Counted from the stretch's first letter, positions 29,902-39,382 are shown. The stretch is 64,000 nt of DNA from Salinarimonas ramus (GCF_014645695.1 NZ_BMMF01000011.1:1-64000), one strand, 5' to 3'. Translations and numbers: made by a program. Notes: a model not told the origin generated them from the sequence alone.

Positions 29902-30963
29902 ATGACGAAGATCCTGAAGACGAGCCTGCTCGCCGGAGCGAGCCTCCTCGTCGCCGCCGGCGCCGCCGGGGCGCAGGAGATCGACGAGGTGACGCTCTCC
30001 GTCGTCGGCTCCTGGTCGAGCCTGCCGCTCTACCAGCAGTTCGAGGAGCCGTTCTGGACCGAGCACCTGCCGCAGGCCTCCGACGGGCGCATCACCGTCG
30101 AGATGACGACCTTCAACCAGCTCGGCTCCTCGGGCTCGGACGTCTACCGCCTCCTCGCCGACGGCGTCTTCGACGTGGGCATGACGGTGGCGGACTACAC
30201 GGTCGCCGACGCGCCGGAGCTCGAGGGCCTCGACGTGCCGCTCATCGCCACCGACGCCTCGACCGCCCGCGAGGCGGTGGACGCCGCGCGCCCGATGGTC
30301 GAGGACATCATGCGCGATCGCTTCAACTCGAAGCTCCTCGCCATCGCGCCCTATCCGCCGCAGGTCGTGTTCTGCCGCGACGAGATCGCCTCCTTGTCCG
30401 ATCTCGAGGGGCGCAAGGTGCGCGGCTCGGGCCGCATGACGACGCAATTCCTCCAGGCGCTCGGCGCCGAGGGCATCAACCTGGCCTTCTCCGAGGTGCC
30501 CGGCGCGCTCGAGCGCGGTATCGTCGATTGCGCCATCACGGGCGCGGGCTCGGGCCTGAACGCCGGCTGGTGGGAGAGCGCGAACTACCTCCTCACGCTG
30601 CCGCTCGGCGGCTGGGACCCGGTGGTCACCGCGATGAACCTCGACCGCTGGGAGAGCCTCTCGCCGGCGACGCAGGACTTCCTGCAGGCGCAGATCACCG
30701 AACATTTCGAGGCGCCGGCCTGGGCCGACGCGCAGGGTGCGCTGGAGCGCGACGTCGCCTGCCTCACGGGCGGCGAATGCGCCACCGACACCGAGGCGTC
30801 GATGACGCTGGTCGAGGCCTCCGACGAGGACCGCGCCACCGCCATGGCCGCGCTCCAGGAGACGGTGCTCCCCGACTGGGCCGAGCGTGCCGGCACCGAC
30901 TGGGCCCAGCGCTGGAACGAGAGCGTCGGCGCAGCCACCGACGTCGAGATCCCGCTGAACTGA
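29902..30963 (+). CDS. dctP: TRAP transporter solute-binding protein, DctP family
   Basis: This periplasmic receptor delivers an organic anion to the DctQM membrane complex. The 353-residue protein has a Sec signal ending near AGAQE. The DctP core includes LADGVFDVGMTVADYTV, LEGRKVRGSGRMTTQFLQALG and FSEVPGALERGIVDCAITG, with the carboxylate-clamp arginine expected in KVRGSGR. GGAAAGGAA is upstream. It is separated from dctQ by a 191-bp inverted-repeat element that may favour higher receptor expression. Confidence 0.92.
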   Translation: MTKILKTSLLAGASLLVAAGAAGAQEIDEVTLSVVGSWSSLPLYQQFEEPFWTEHLPQASDGRITVEMTTFNQLGSSGSDVYRLLADGVFDVGMTVADYTVADAPELEGLDVPLIATDASTAREAVDAARPMVEDIMRDRFNSKLLAIAPYPPQVVFCRDEIASLSDLEGRKVRGSGRMTTQFLQALGAEGINLAFSEVPGALERGIVDCAITGAGSGLNAGWWESANYLLTLPLGGWDPVVTAMNLDRWESLSPATQDFLQAQITEHFEAPAWADAQGALERDVACLTGGECATDTEASMTLVEASDEDRATAMAALQETVLPDWAERAGTDWAQRWNESVGAATDVEIPLN

Positions 30964-30991
30964 GGCGGGGACGGGGGGCGCCGAGGTTTCC

Positions 30992-31182
30992 CTCCTTCCC
31001 TGTAGGGGAAGGTGGCGTGCCGCGCAGCGGCGTGACGGATGGGGCACGCCGACAGGCGTGTTCCGCGCAGCGGAAACCTCGGTGTCCCACCTTGCGCGAC
31101 GATTTCGGCTTCGCCGAACGCGCGTGCCGCGCGCCCCATCCGTCTCGGCTTCGCCGAGCCACCTTCCCCTACCGGGAAGGAG
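30992..31182. repeat. 191-bp inverted-repeat element with nested hairpins
   Basis: Outer arms 30992-31016 and 31158-31182 are inverted and match at 24 of 25 bases. Inner arms 31034-31045 and 31133-31144 match perfectly over 12 bases. Within lie small perfect hairpins: TTCCGC-GCA-GCGGAA (31061-31075) and TTCGGC-TTC-GCCGAA (31104-31118). It is non-coding and lies inside the TRAP operon. It resembles an extragenic palindromic or MITE-type family with CTTCCC/GGGAAG ends. Confidence 0.75.
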
Positions 31183-31218
31183 TAGTATCGGCGTTCCGCC
31201 AATGGAGACCTCGCGACC

Positions 31219-31791
31219 ATGCCGGCATCGACATTCTGGCCCTTGCGCCTCGTCGCGCTCCTCGCGCGGCTGAACCGGGCCATCGCCATCGTCTGCGGCG
31301 TGGTGCTGCTCGGGGCGATGCTGCTCATCCTCGCCGAGATCCTGTTGCGGCAGACCGCCGGGCACGGCATCGGCGGGGCGGACGAGATCTCCGGTTACGT
31401 CATGGCGGGCATCGCCGCCTGGGGCTTCTCCTACGCGCTCGTCGAGCGCGCCCACGTGCGCATCGACGTGCTCACGGGGCGCCTGCCCGCGCCGGGCCGG
31501 GCGATCTTCGACCTTTTGGCGCTCGCCGCGCTGACGGCCGTGGCGGGCACCGTCACCGCCTATGGCTGGCGCGTGCTGGAGACGACGCTCGCGCGGGGCT
31601 CGCGTGCCAACACGCCGCTGGAGACGCCCTTGTGGATCCCCCAATCCATCTGGCTCTCGGGCTGGGCCTGGCTGACCCTGGTCGCCGCGCTCCTCACCCT
31701 CGCCACCGCCGCGCTCGTCGCCGCCGGGCGCTGGCGCGAGGCGCAGGAGACCGCCGGCATCGCCGCCGAAGCCGGGGGAGAGACGCCGTGA
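31219..31791 (+). CDS. dctQ: TRAP transporter small permease subunit DctQ
   Basis: The 190-residue integral protein has four hydrophobic segments, the DctQ LLILAEILLRQTAG motif, and YALVERAHVRIDVL between helices two and three. It bridges the receptor and the large permease. Its stop overlaps the GTG start of dctM by three bases. Confidence 0.9.
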   Translation: MPASTFWPLRLVALLARLNRAIAIVCGVVLLGAMLLILAEILLRQTAGHGIGGADEISGYVMAGIAAWGFSYALVERAHVRIDVLTGRLPAPGRAIFDLLALAALTAVAGTVTAYGWRVLETTLARGSRANTPLETPLWIPQSIWLSGWAWLTLVAALLTLATAALVAAGRWREAQETAGIAAEAGGETP

Positions 31792-33083
31792 TCGTCTCCG
31801 TCGCCTCCGCCCTCCTCGGCCTTCTCGCGCTTTCGCTCCCCGTGGGCGTCGTGCTCTTCCTCCTCGGTTTCGGGGTGGACTGGTTCTTCTCCGCCTTCCC
31901 GCTGATGCGCGGGCTCGGGCAGGTGGTCTATTCCGCCTCCGATTCCTTCCTGCTCATCGCGATCCCCTTCTTCGTCCTGCTCGGCGAGATCCTGGTGCGC
32001 GCCGGCATCGCCGAGCGGACCTACAAGGCGCTCGATGCCTGGTTTTCCTGGCTGCCCGGCGGGCTGATCCACGCCAACATCGGCACGGCGACCATGTTCT
32101 CGTCGACCTCCGGCTCGTCGGTGGCGACCGCCGCGACGGTGGCGACGGTGGCGATGCCGCAGGCGCGCGCGCTCGGCTACGACCAGCGCCTCTTCGCCGG
32201 CGCCATCGCGGCGGGCGGCACGCTCGGCATCATGATCCCGCCCTCGATCAACCTGATCGTCTACGGCTTCCTCACGGAGAGCTCGATCCCCAAGCTCTTC
32301 CTCGCGGGCCTCCTGCCGGGCCTCGCCATGGCGGTGGCCTTCATGGCCATCACCGCGCTCCTGTGCCGGCTGCGCCCGGAGCTCGGCGGGCCGAGCCGCT
32401 CGGCGACCTGGGGCGAGCGCGTCCGCGGGCTTCGCCACCTCGTGCCGCTGCTCGCGTTGTTCGCGGTCGTCATCGGCTCGATCTACGCCGGCTGGGCGAC
32501 GCCCACCGAGAGCGCCGCCATCGGCGTCGCCATGGCGCTCGCCATCGCCGCGGGCAACCGCACGCTGACCATCCCCGTCCTCGTGGCGGCGCTGCTCGGC
32601 ACGGTGAAGATCACCGCCATGGTGATGTTCGTCATCGTGGGCGCCTACTTCCTCAACTACACGCTCGGCGCCGCGGGGCTGGGGCGCGAGCTCACCGCGA
32701 TGCTGGAGAATCTCGGGCTCGGGCCCTACGGCACGCTGCTCGTCATCGTGGCCCTCTACATCGTGCTCGGCTTCTTCATCGAGACGATGGCGCTGATGAT
32801 CGCGACGATCCCCATCGTCGTGCCCATCGTCGCCGGGCTCGATTTCGGCATGGCGCCGGACGACGCCAAGATCTGGTTCGGCATCCTGCTCATCGTGCTC
32901 GTCGAGATGGCGCTGATCACGCCGCCGGTGGGGCTCAACCTCTACGTCGTCCACGGCGCCAATCCGGGCGGGCGCTTCTCGGACGTGATGATCGGCGCCG
33001 TCCCCTACGTCCTCGCCATGCTGGCGATGGTGGGCGTGCTGATCCTCTTCCCCGCGATCGCCCTCTTCCTTCCCAACCTGTGA
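31788..33083 (+). CDS. dctM: TRAP transporter large permease subunit DctM
   Basis: This is the ion-coupled transport channel of the TRAP system. The 431-residue protein has about 12 hydrophobic segments and the DctM signatures FFVLLGEILVRAGI, ATMFSSTSGSSVATAATVA, GGTLGIMIPPSINLIVYG and LITPPVGLNLYV. It starts at GTG 31788, overlapping the dctQ stop; no ATG occurs near the N-terminus in frame. Confidence 0.92.
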   Translation: MIVSVASALLGLLALSLPVGVVLFLLGFGVDWFFSAFPLMRGLGQVVYSASDSFLLIAIPFFVLLGEILVRAGIAERTYKALDAWFSWLPGGLIHANIGTATMFSSTSGSSVATAATVATVAMPQARALGYDQRLFAGAIAAGGTLGIMIPPSINLIVYGFLTESSIPKLFLAGLLPGLAMAVAFMAITALLCRLRPELGGPSRSATWGERVRGLRHLVPLLALFAVVIGSIYAGWATPTESAAIGVAMALAIAAGNRTLTIPVLVAALLGTVKITAMVMFVIVGAYFLNYTLGAAGLGRELTAMLENLGLGPYGTLLVIVALYIVLGFFIETMALMIATIPIVVPIVAGLDFGMAPDDAKIWFGILLIVLVEMALITPPVGLNLYVVHGANPGGRFSDVMIGAVPYVLAMLAMVGVLILFPAIALFLPNL

Positions 33084-33093
33084 GGCCATTGCC

Positions 33094-33786
33094 ATGAGCG
33101 CTACGCTCGCCTTCGCCACGCCCGACGGCGGCATGCTGCACGTGCGCGTCGAGACCGCCATCGTCGCGGGCTGGACCGCGCGCGACCGCGCCGCCGTCGA
33201 TCACCACATCGAGGAGCTCGCCGCCATCGGCGTGCCGGCACCCTCCACGGTGCCGCTCTACTATCGGGTCGCGGCGTCGCTCCTCACCCAGGACGAGACG
33301 ATCGAGGTGGTGGGGGAGGGGACCTCCGGCGAGGCCGAGCCGGTGGTGATCTCCGATTCCCAGGGCCGACCCTGGCTCACCGTGGGCTCCGACCATACCG
33401 ACCGCGCACTCGAGGCGACGTCGGTGGCGCTGTCGAAGCAGATCTGCGCGAAGCCGCTCGCGCGCGCCGCATGGCCGCTGGCGTCGCTGATGGAGCGGCT
33501 CGACGCGCTCACCCTCGCCTCCTCGGTGCAGGAGGAGGAGGGCGGCCCCTTCGTCGCCTACCAGGCGGGCACGCTCGCCACGATCCGCCCGCTGGCGGAG
33601 CTGATCGCCGGATCGCCCGTGGCGATCGACGGGCGCCTGCCGCCGAATACCGCGATGCTCTGCGGGACGCTCCCCGTCCTCGCCGGGGGCGTGCGCCCCG
33701 CCCGCGCCATGCGCCTCGAGATCGGCGACGGCGAGGCGCGCCTCGCGCACGAATACGCGACGCGGGTCCTGCCCGTCGTGGCCTGA
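33094..33786 (+). CDS. DUF2848 family protein
   Basis: The 230-residue soluble protein matches DUF2848 (AIVAGWTARDRAAVDHHIEE, GVPAPSTVPLYYRVAASLLT, WLTVGSDHTDRALEA). Such genes commonly sit beside TRAP or amidase/hydro-lyase genes, so a role in breaking down the imported acid is likely but unproven. It lies ten bases after dctM, in the same operon. Confidence 0.85.
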   Translation: MSATLAFATPDGGMLHVRVETAIVAGWTARDRAAVDHHIEELAAIGVPAPSTVPLYYRVAASLLTQDETIEVVGEGTSGEAEPVVISDSQGRPWLTVGSDHTDRALEATSVALSKQICAKPLARAAWPLASLMERLDALTLASSVQEEEGGPFVAYQAGTLATIRPLAELIAGSPVAIDGRLPPNTAMLCGTLPVLAGGVRPARAMRLEIGDGEARLAHEYATRVLPVVA

Positions 33787-33789
33787 GGG

Positions 33790-34584
33790 GTGAGCGCGCT
33801 CGAGGTCGGCGCCTTCCTCGTCCGGGCGCTCGCGACGGCGGGGATCGTGATCGGCATCACGCTGGCCGTCGAGCGCCTGGGCGCGCGCCGGGGCGGGATG
33901 CTGGCCGGCCTGCCCATCGTGCTGGGGCCGGGCTTCGCGGTCCTCGCCCTCGTGGAGCCGGCGCCCTACGTCACCGACGCGGCCGGCTACGCGCTCCTGT
34001 CGCTCACGGCGACGCAGGCCTTCATGCTCGCCTATTCCGCGGCGGCGCGGCTCGGCGCCGGCGTCGCGAGCGCGGTCGCGGCGGCGATCGTCGCATGGGC
34101 GGCCTGCGCGGTCGTCTTCGGCCGGGTCGAGACGGTCGGCGTCGCGCCCGCGCTCCTCGCCTTCGGGTCGGCGACGCTGCTCTCGCGCGCCGCGCATGGC
34201 CGCCTCGTCCTGCCGGTGAGCGCCGTGCGTGCGCGCGAAGGCCGCGCGCTGCTCCTGCTGCGCGGGGCGCTGGCGGGGCTCCTCGTCGGCGCGGTGACGG
34301 CGGCGTCCGCCCGGCTCGGGCCGGCCCTGGCGGGGCTCTTGATGGCCTATCCCGTGGGCACGACGGTCATCGCCGCGACGATCCATCGGCGCGGCGGCGC
34401 CGCGCTCGTCATCGCGACGCTGTCGGCCGTGACGCTCGGCACGACGAGCCTCGCCGCCTTCGCGACGACGCTGGCGCTCCTCGCCGAGCCGATCGGCGCG
34501 GGATGGGCTTTCGCGGCGGCGCTCGTGGCGTCGCTCGCGGTGACGATGGTGATGATGAGGGTCGCGGGCGCCGGGCGGGAGTGA
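33790..34584 (+). CDS. Integral membrane protein, unknown function
   Basis: The 264-residue protein has about eight hydrophobic segments and starts at GTG 33790, three bases after the DUF2848 stop. It has an internal repeat-like pattern: RRGGMLAGLPIVLGPG near residue 35 and LAGLLMAYPVGTTVIA near residue 180. This suggests a two-fold pseudosymmetric transporter. I do not recognise the family. Its position at the end of the TRAP operon may be incidental. Confidence 0.7.
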   Translation: MSALEVGAFLVRALATAGIVIGITLAVERLGARRGGMLAGLPIVLGPGFAVLALVEPAPYVTDAAGYALLSLTATQAFMLAYSAAARLGAGVASAVAAAIVAWAACAVVFGRVETVGVAPALLAFGSATLLSRAAHGRLVLPVSAVRAREGRALLLLRGALAGLLVGAVTAASARLGPALAGLLMAYPVGTTVIAATIHRRGGAALVIATLSAVTLGTTSLAAFATTLALLAEPIGAGWAFAAALVASLAVTMVMMRVAGAGRE

Positions 34585-34597
34585 GGCGGGCGCTCGC

Positions 34598-35011
34598 TCA
34601 GAACGCCCGAGCGCCTCGCTGGAGCGCGATGGCGTCCATCGTCGCCTGCTCGCGGGAATTGGCGGCGGCGCGCTCGGTGCCGCGCTCGCGGTCGTCGAGT
34701 ATCTCGACCTTCTTGAGCTCCTCGAACGCCTCCGCCAGTTGCGCCTGCGCATCGTCGAGCTGCACCTTCAGGTCGTCGGCGGAAGAGCGCAGGTTGTCGC
34801 GGCGCTGGGCCGCGGCCTTGGCGTAGGTCGGATAGGCGAAGTGCGCGGGATCGGAGATGCCGGCCTTCTGCTCCTCCGTTGCGATCTCGCGCTCGAGATC
34901 GGCGGCCATCCGCTCGAAGTCGGCCATCATGGCCTCGATCTGCGCGACCTTGCGGCGCTTCTCGTCGAGCTGAAAGCGCTTCAGGCGGATGAGCGTCTCA
35001 CGCGACTTCAT
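34598..35011 (-). CDS. fliJ: Flagellar export chaperone FliJ
   Basis: The 137-residue protein is almost entirely alpha-helical coiled coil (KSRETLIRLKRFQLDEKRRKVAQIEAM is split here at RFQLDEKRR). It is the size and composition of FliJ, which links the FliI ATPase ring to the export gate. It follows fliI by 24 bases. Confidence 0.88.
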   Translation of the reverse strand: MKSRETLIRLKRFQLDEKRRKVAQIEAMMADFERMAADLEREIATEEQKAGISDPAHFAYPTYAKAAAQRRDNLRSSADDLKVQLDDAQAQLAEAFEELKKVEILDDRERGTERAAANSREQATMDAIALQRGARAF

Positions 35012-35035
35012 CGCAGTTTCATCTCCAGGGGACGA

Positions 35036-36394
35036 CTACCCTCGCGGAGCGTCGAGAAGCTGCGCGAGACGGCGGTAACCATCGCCGATGGAGGTTGACT
35101 CTTCCTTACCTTGACGCAGAAACCCCTCCAGATCGGGGTTGAATGCGATCGCCTCGTCCACCTCCGGCGAGGAGCCGGGGCGATAGGCGCCGAGCCGGAT
35201 CAGCTCCTCCATGTCGGCGTAGGTGGCCATCACCTGCCGGGCGCGCTGCACGTGGGGGTAGAAGGCGGGATCGCAGGAGCGCGGCATCGTGCGCGACACG
35301 CTCTTCAAGACGTTGATCGCCGGATAGCGCCCGCGCTCGGCGATGGCGCGCTCCATGACGATGTGCCCGTCGAGGATGCCCCGCACGGCGTCGGCGACGG
35401 GCTCGTTGTGGTCGTCGCCCTCCACCAGCACCGTGAACAGCCCCGTGATCGTGCCCTCGCCGGTTCCCGGGCCCGCGCGCTCGAGCAGGCGCGGCAGCTC
35501 GGAGAAGACGGTGGGCGTATAGCCCTTGGCGGTGGGCGGCTCGCCGGCGGCGAGGCCTATGTCGCGCTGGGCCATGGCGAAGCGCGTGATCGAATCGATC
35601 ATGCACAGGACCGACTGGCCCGCGTCGCGGAAGTGCTCGGCGAGCGCGAGCGTCAGGTAGGCCGCGTTGCGGCGCATGAGCGCGGGCTCGTCGGAGGTCG
35701 CGACCACGACGACGGAGCGCGCGAGGCCCTCCTCGCCGAGGTCGTCCTGGAGGAATTCCTGCACCTCGCGCCCGCGCTCGCCGACGAGGCCGATCACCGC
35801 CACGTCCGAGCCGGCATTGCGCGCGAGCATGGAGAGGAGGACGGACTTGCCCACGCCCGAGCCCGCGAAGATGCCCATGCGCTGGCCTTCGCAGCAGGTG
35901 AGGAAGGTGTTGAGCGCACGCACCCCGAGATCGAGCGGCGTGCCCACCCGCCGGCGCGCATGGGCCGGCGGCGGATCGGCGCGGAAGGGGCGAAAGAGGT
36001 CGCCCTCCGGCAGCGGGCCTCGACCGTCGATGGGCCGGCCCAGCGCGTCGACCACGCGTCCGAGCCAGGCGGAGGAGGGCCGCACGCCCCCCGCGCTCGC
36101 CATCACGTAGGCCGGGCAGCCCCGGCGCACGCCTTCCAGCACGCCGAAGGGCATGGCGAGCGCCCGCTCGCCGGCGAAGCCGATGACCTCGCACGGAACG
36201 CGGCTGCCTTCCGCGATCTCGATCTCCAGGCGCCCGCCCAGAGTCATAGCGGCGACGGGGCCGGCGATCTCGATGAGCAGCCCGCGCACCGCCGCGACCC
36301 GTCCGTAGAGCTGCAGCGGCTCCACGGATTCGAGCGCCTTCAAGGCCGAATCGAGGCGTGAGGGGCGATCCGACGGTTCTCTCACGAACGTCAA
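35036..36394 (-). CDS. fliI: Flagellar export ATPase FliI
   Basis: This ATPase powers flagellar type III export. The 452-residue protein has Walker [31 protein letters not shown], Walker [19 protein letters not shown], the catalytic-loop region [23 protein letters not shown], and the C-terminal helical domain. It is divergent from ctrA, an arrangement common in Hyphomicrobiales that places flagellar export under direct CtrA influence. Confidence 0.95.
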   Translation of the reverse strand: MTFVREPSDRPSRLDSALKALESVEPLQLYGRVAAVRGLLIEIAGPVAAMTLGGRLEIEIAEGSRVPCEVIGFAGERALAMPFGVLEGVRRGCPAYVMASAGGVRPSSAWLGRVVDALGRPIDGRGPLPEGDLFRPFRADPPPAHARRRVGTPLDLGVRALNTFLTCCEGQRMGIFAGSGVGKSVLLSMLARNAGSDVAVIGLVGERGREVQEFLQDDLGEEGLARSVVVVATSDEPALMRRNAAYLTLALAEHFRDAGQSVLCMIDSITRFAMAQRDIGLAAGEPPTAKGYTPTVFSELPRLLERAGPGTGEGTITGLFTVLVEGDDHNEPVADAVRGILDGHIVMERAIAERGRYPAINVLKSVSRTMPRSCDPAFYPHVQRARQVMATYADMEELIRLGAYRPGSSPEVDEAIAFNPDLEGFLRQGKEESTSIGDGYRRLAQLLDAPRG

Positions 36395-36716
36395 CCTTCT
36401 GTTTACCCGCTTCGTTAAGACTGGGGTTCGGCGAGATTAAGCCTACCGGGCGATGTCGCGCCAGTGCGAGTCGCGAGAGTCGCTTAACCGAGTTTCTTCA
36501 CATGTGACGTGAGCTGGATGGAGAGCTGAATCGACCGTAGTTGCAAGGATTTGGACCGATTCGTGAAGATAGTGCGTCCAGGCCCTTGCGCCGGAGAATC
36601 AGTTCGTTAACCATTGGGGCGTAGCGTCGCGAGTCGCAAATGGTGGGAGCACCCCCGGGCATCCGGGGGAGACGGGAACCCCCGTCGGGCTCCACGACCA
36701 GGCTGGGGATGGAAGG
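36395..36716. promoter_or_regulatory. ctrA/fliI divergent promoter with GANTC cluster and CtrA half-sites
   Basis: This gene-free 322-base region has six GANTC (CcrM) sites in 168 bases (36468, 36477, 36528, 36558, 36596 and 36631). It has the CtrA half-site TTAACC at 36484 and the extended TTAACCAT at 36607, with other TTAA words at 36415 and 36437. This matches the Caulobacter logic in which the methylation state and CtrA itself time ctrA expression. GC-rich inverted segments at 36652-36690 could fold in the leader. Confidence 0.7.
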
Positions 36717-37418
36717 ATGCGCGTACTTCTCATCGAGGACGACAGCGCGACGGCGCAGAGCATCGAGCTGATGCTCAAGTCCGAGAACTTCAACGTCTAT
36801 ACGACGGATCTCGGGGAGGAGGGCGTCGATCTCGGCAAGTTGTACGATTACGACATCATCCTCCTCGACCTGAACCTGCCGGACATGTCCGGCTACGAGG
36901 TCCTGCGGACGCTCCGCGTGGCCAAGGTGAAGACCCCGATCCTCATCCTGTCCGGCCTCGCCGGCATCGAGGACAAGGTCCGGGGCCTCGGCTTCGGGGC
37001 GGACGACTACCTGACGAAGCCCTTCCACAAGGACGAGCTCGTCGCGCGCATTCACGCGATCGTGCGCCGCTCGAAGGGGCATGCGCAGTCCGTCATCACC
37101 ACGGGCGATCTCGTGGTGAACCTCGACACCAAGACCGTCGAGGTGGCGAGCGCCCGGGTGCACCTCACGGGCAAGGAGTACCAGATGCTGGAGCTCCTCT
37201 CCCTGCGCAAGGGCACCACGCTGACCAAGGAGATGTTCCTCAACCATCTCTACGGCGGCATGGACGAGCCCGAGCTGAAGATCATCGACGTCTTCATCTG
37301 CAAGCTGCGCAAGAAGCTCGCCAACGCGAGCCAGGGTAAGAACTACATCGAGACGGTGTGGGGGCGCGGCTACGTGCTGCGCGAGCCCGAGACCGCCGAG
37401 GACCGCATGGCGGGGTGA
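36717..37418 (+). CDS. ctrA: Cell-cycle response regulator CtrA
   Basis: This is the master regulator of replication silencing, division and flagellar genes in alphaproteobacteria. The 233-residue OmpR-type protein has a receiver domain (acidic pair D8/D9, phosphoacceptor D51 in [11 protein letters not shown], lysine in [10 protein letters not shown]) and a winged-helix domain ([33 protein letters not shown] is read here as [16 protein letters not shown] followed by [13 protein letters not shown]). The C-terminus [10 protein letters not shown] is a plausible ClpXP degradation tail, although it ends in AG where AA is usual. Its phosphate comes through ChpT (53072). Confidence 0.96.
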   Translation: MRVLLIEDDSATAQSIELMLKSENFNVYTTDLGEEGVDLGKLYDYDIILLDLNLPDMSGYEVLRTLRVAKVKTPILILSGLAGIEDKVRGLGFGADDYLTKPFHKDELVARIHAIVRRSKGHAQSVITTGDLVVNLDTKTVEVASARVHLTGKEYQMLELLSLRKGTTLTKEMFLNHLYGGMDEPELKIIDVFICKLRKKLANASQGKNYIETVWGRGYVLREPETAEDRMAG

Positions 37419-37497
37419 GGACGAGACCGCGGGCTCGTCCCGCGGCCGTCGCGCCGAGCCCCGGGCCGGCGGTCCAGGACGGCCATCCGAACGAAGA

Positions 37498-37531
37498 CGG
37501 GCCCTGCCGCGAGGCGGGGCCCGCTTCTTTT
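37498..37531 (+). terminator. Intrinsic terminator after ctrA
   Basis: An 11-bp stem (one G-T pair) with a GCGA loop is followed by CTTCTTTT. It lies 80 bases past the ctrA stop and just before the convergent motB. Confidence 0.88.
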
Positions 37532-37599
37532 AGGCTCTCCGGATCGCGACCCTTCCGATTCGAGATGCCGGGTAGAAGGGCGTCTGCGTCCCGTCCCCG

Positions 37600-38496
37600 T
37601 CAGGGCGAGAAGCTCGGCGGCAGCGGCGGCTCCTCGTCGAGCAGGGTTATCGTCACGCGTCGATTGGGGGCGATGTAGGGATTGTCGGGGAAGGCCGGCT
37701 CGGTGTCGGCGCGGCCGATCACCGACACGAAGCGATCCTCGGAGAGCCCCGCCGAGGCGAGAACCTCACGCACGGCGAGCGCCCGACCCGCGGTGAGGCT
37801 CCAGGGATCGACGGCGACCGGCTCGCCCGGGCGCGCCGCGGAGGTGTGGCCGCGCACCGCGATGCGGTTCGGCATCTGCCGGATCGTCGGCGCGATCGCC
37901 TCGAGCACGAGGCGGGTGCGCTCGTAGGGGTAGATCGAATCCTCCGGGAACATGGCGCGCCCGTCCTCGTCCACCAGCGAGATGTCGAGCCCCTCGGGCG
38001 TCGGCTCGATGACGAGGTTGCGCGACAGCTCGGCGATCTCCGGCATGTCCTGCAGCGCCTGGCGGATGCTGGCGGCGGCGCTGTGCTGGGCCTGAACGTC
38101 GGCGGCCCGGCGGTCGAGCCGCGCCTCGCCGGCGTGGTCCTGGCTTCCGTCCTCCTGCCCCGTCGTCCCCATCGCCGCGTCGCCGGGCGAGGAGAGGGCG
38201 CGCCGGATCGGCTCGGCCTCGGCACCCGACGACTTGCTGCCGGCATCGTCCATGGCGGTGCCGCCGAGCACGCCGCCGGCGCCGCTGGTGCTGGGGCTGA
38301 TAGCCTCCGGCGCGAAATAGTCGGCGAGCCCGACCTTCTGCTCCTGCGTCGTCATGTTGATCAGCCACATGAGCAGGAAGAAGGCCATCATCGCGGTGAC
38401 GAAGTCCGCATAGGCGATCTTCCAGGCCCCGCCATGGTGTGCATGCGCGGCCTTCTTCACCTTCTTGACGATGATCGGCTGGTTCGGCTTGGCCAT
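37600..38496 (-). CDS. motB: Flagellar stator protein MotB
   Basis: The 298-residue protein has a single N-terminal helix with the proton-binding aspartate (AWKIAYADFVTAMMAFFLLMW) and a long linker rich in Ala/Gly/Ser. An OmpA-like peptidoglycan anchor follows (NRIAVRGHTSA, LTAGRALAVREVLASAGL, PNRRVTITLL). It works with MotA as the proton-driven stator and lies 22 bases after motA. Confidence 0.94.
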   Translation of the reverse strand: MAKPNQPIIVKKVKKAAHAHHGGAWKIAYADFVTAMMAFFLLMWLINMTTQEQKVGLADYFAPEAISPSTSGAGGVLGGTAMDDAGSKSSGAEAEPIRRALSSPGDAAMGTTGQEDGSQDHAGEARLDRRAADVQAQHSAAASIRQALQDMPEIAELSRNLVIEPTPEGLDISLVDEDGRAMFPEDSIYPYERTRLVLEAIAPTIRQMPNRIAVRGHTSAARPGEPVAVDPWSLTAGRALAVREVLASAGLSEDRFVSVIGRADTEPAFPDNPYIAPNRRVTITLLDEEPPLPPSFSP

Positions 38497-38518
38497 CGGA
38501 GTCGCCGCGCGGATCGGG

Positions 38519-39382
38519 TCAGGTCATGGCGGGGAGGTTCGAGGTCGCCGCGTCGACCTCGTTGAAGGTGGGGCGCACCTCGCTCATCAGCGCCTTGCGG
38601 GCGAACTCCACCGCCATCACGGGAGGCTGGCCGGCGATGTGCGCGAGCAGGCCCGCCTTGAGCGATTGGTAATACTTCGATTCCGCCTCGAAGATGAGCC
38701 TGAGCGACTGGGCCATGGGCCCGAAGAAGCCGTACGCCACGAAGACGCCGAAGAAGGTGCCGACCAGCGCGCCGCCGATCAGGTGTCCCAGCACCTCCGG
38801 TGGCTCGCTGATCGCCCCCATCGTCTTGATCACGCCGAGCACCGCGGCGACGATGCCCAGCGCCGGCGTCGCGTCGGCGATCGACTGCACGGCCGAGACG
38901 ACGCGCTCCTGCTCCTGGTGATGCGTCTCCAGCTCCTCGTCCATGAGGTTGTCGATCTCGTGGACGTTGTCGACGCCCAGCGACACCATGCGCATGTAGT
39001 CGCACACGAACTCGACGGCGTGGTGGTTCGACGCGAAGGTCGGGAAGGCGTTGAACAGCTTCGAGCTCGCCGGGTCCTCGATGTGCTGCTCGATGGCGAG
39101 GACGCCCTTCTGCTGCACCAGCCGGTAGAGGGCGAACTGCATCGCCAGCAGCTCGACGTAGGCGGCCTGCTTGTATTTCGGCCCCCGGAGCAGCGTGGCG
39201 AAGACGGAGGGCACCGCCTTGAGCACCGGCCCGGTATTGCCGATGATGAACGCGCCGATCGCCGCCCCCAGGATGATGACGAACTCGAACGGCTGCCAGA
39301 GGACGTAGAGCTTGCCACCCATCGCCGCATAGCCGCCCATGACGCAGGCGAACACGACGATGATGCCGACGAGGAGCCGCAT
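38519..39382 (-). CDS. motA: Flagellar stator protein MotA
   Basis: The 287-residue protein has four membrane helices (about 2-20, 30-50, 170-190 and 200-220). The MotA signatures are GGYAAMGG, IADATPALGIVAAVLGVIK and HLIGGALVGTFFGVF. The ATG at 39382 is preceded by AAGGTGG. It pairs with motB directly downstream. Confidence 0.94.
   Translation of the reverse strand: MRLLVGIIVVFACVMGGYAAMGGKLYVLWQPFEFVIILGAAIGAFIIGNTGPVLKAVPSVFATLLRGPKYKQAAYVELLAMQFALYRLVQQKGVLAIEQHIEDPASSKLFNAFPTFASNHHAVEFVCDYMRMVSLGVDNVHEIDNLMDEELETHHQEQERVVSAVQSIADATPALGIVAAVLGVIKTMGAISEPPEVLGHLIGGALVGTFFGVFVAYGFFGPMAQSLRLIFEAESKYYQSLKAGLLAHIAGQPPVMAVEFARKALMSEVRPTFNEVDAATSNLPAMT

Noticed and set aside
30964-31218. CRISPR-like array in the dctP-dctQ spacer
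   Set aside because: The repeats are inverted and nested, not direct and regularly spaced, and no cas gene is near.
36395-36716. CtrA full site TTAA-N7-TTAA in the ctrA promoter
   Set aside because: Only half-sites (TTAACC, TTAACCAT) are present; the closest paired arrangement has one to two mismatches, so I call half-sites only.
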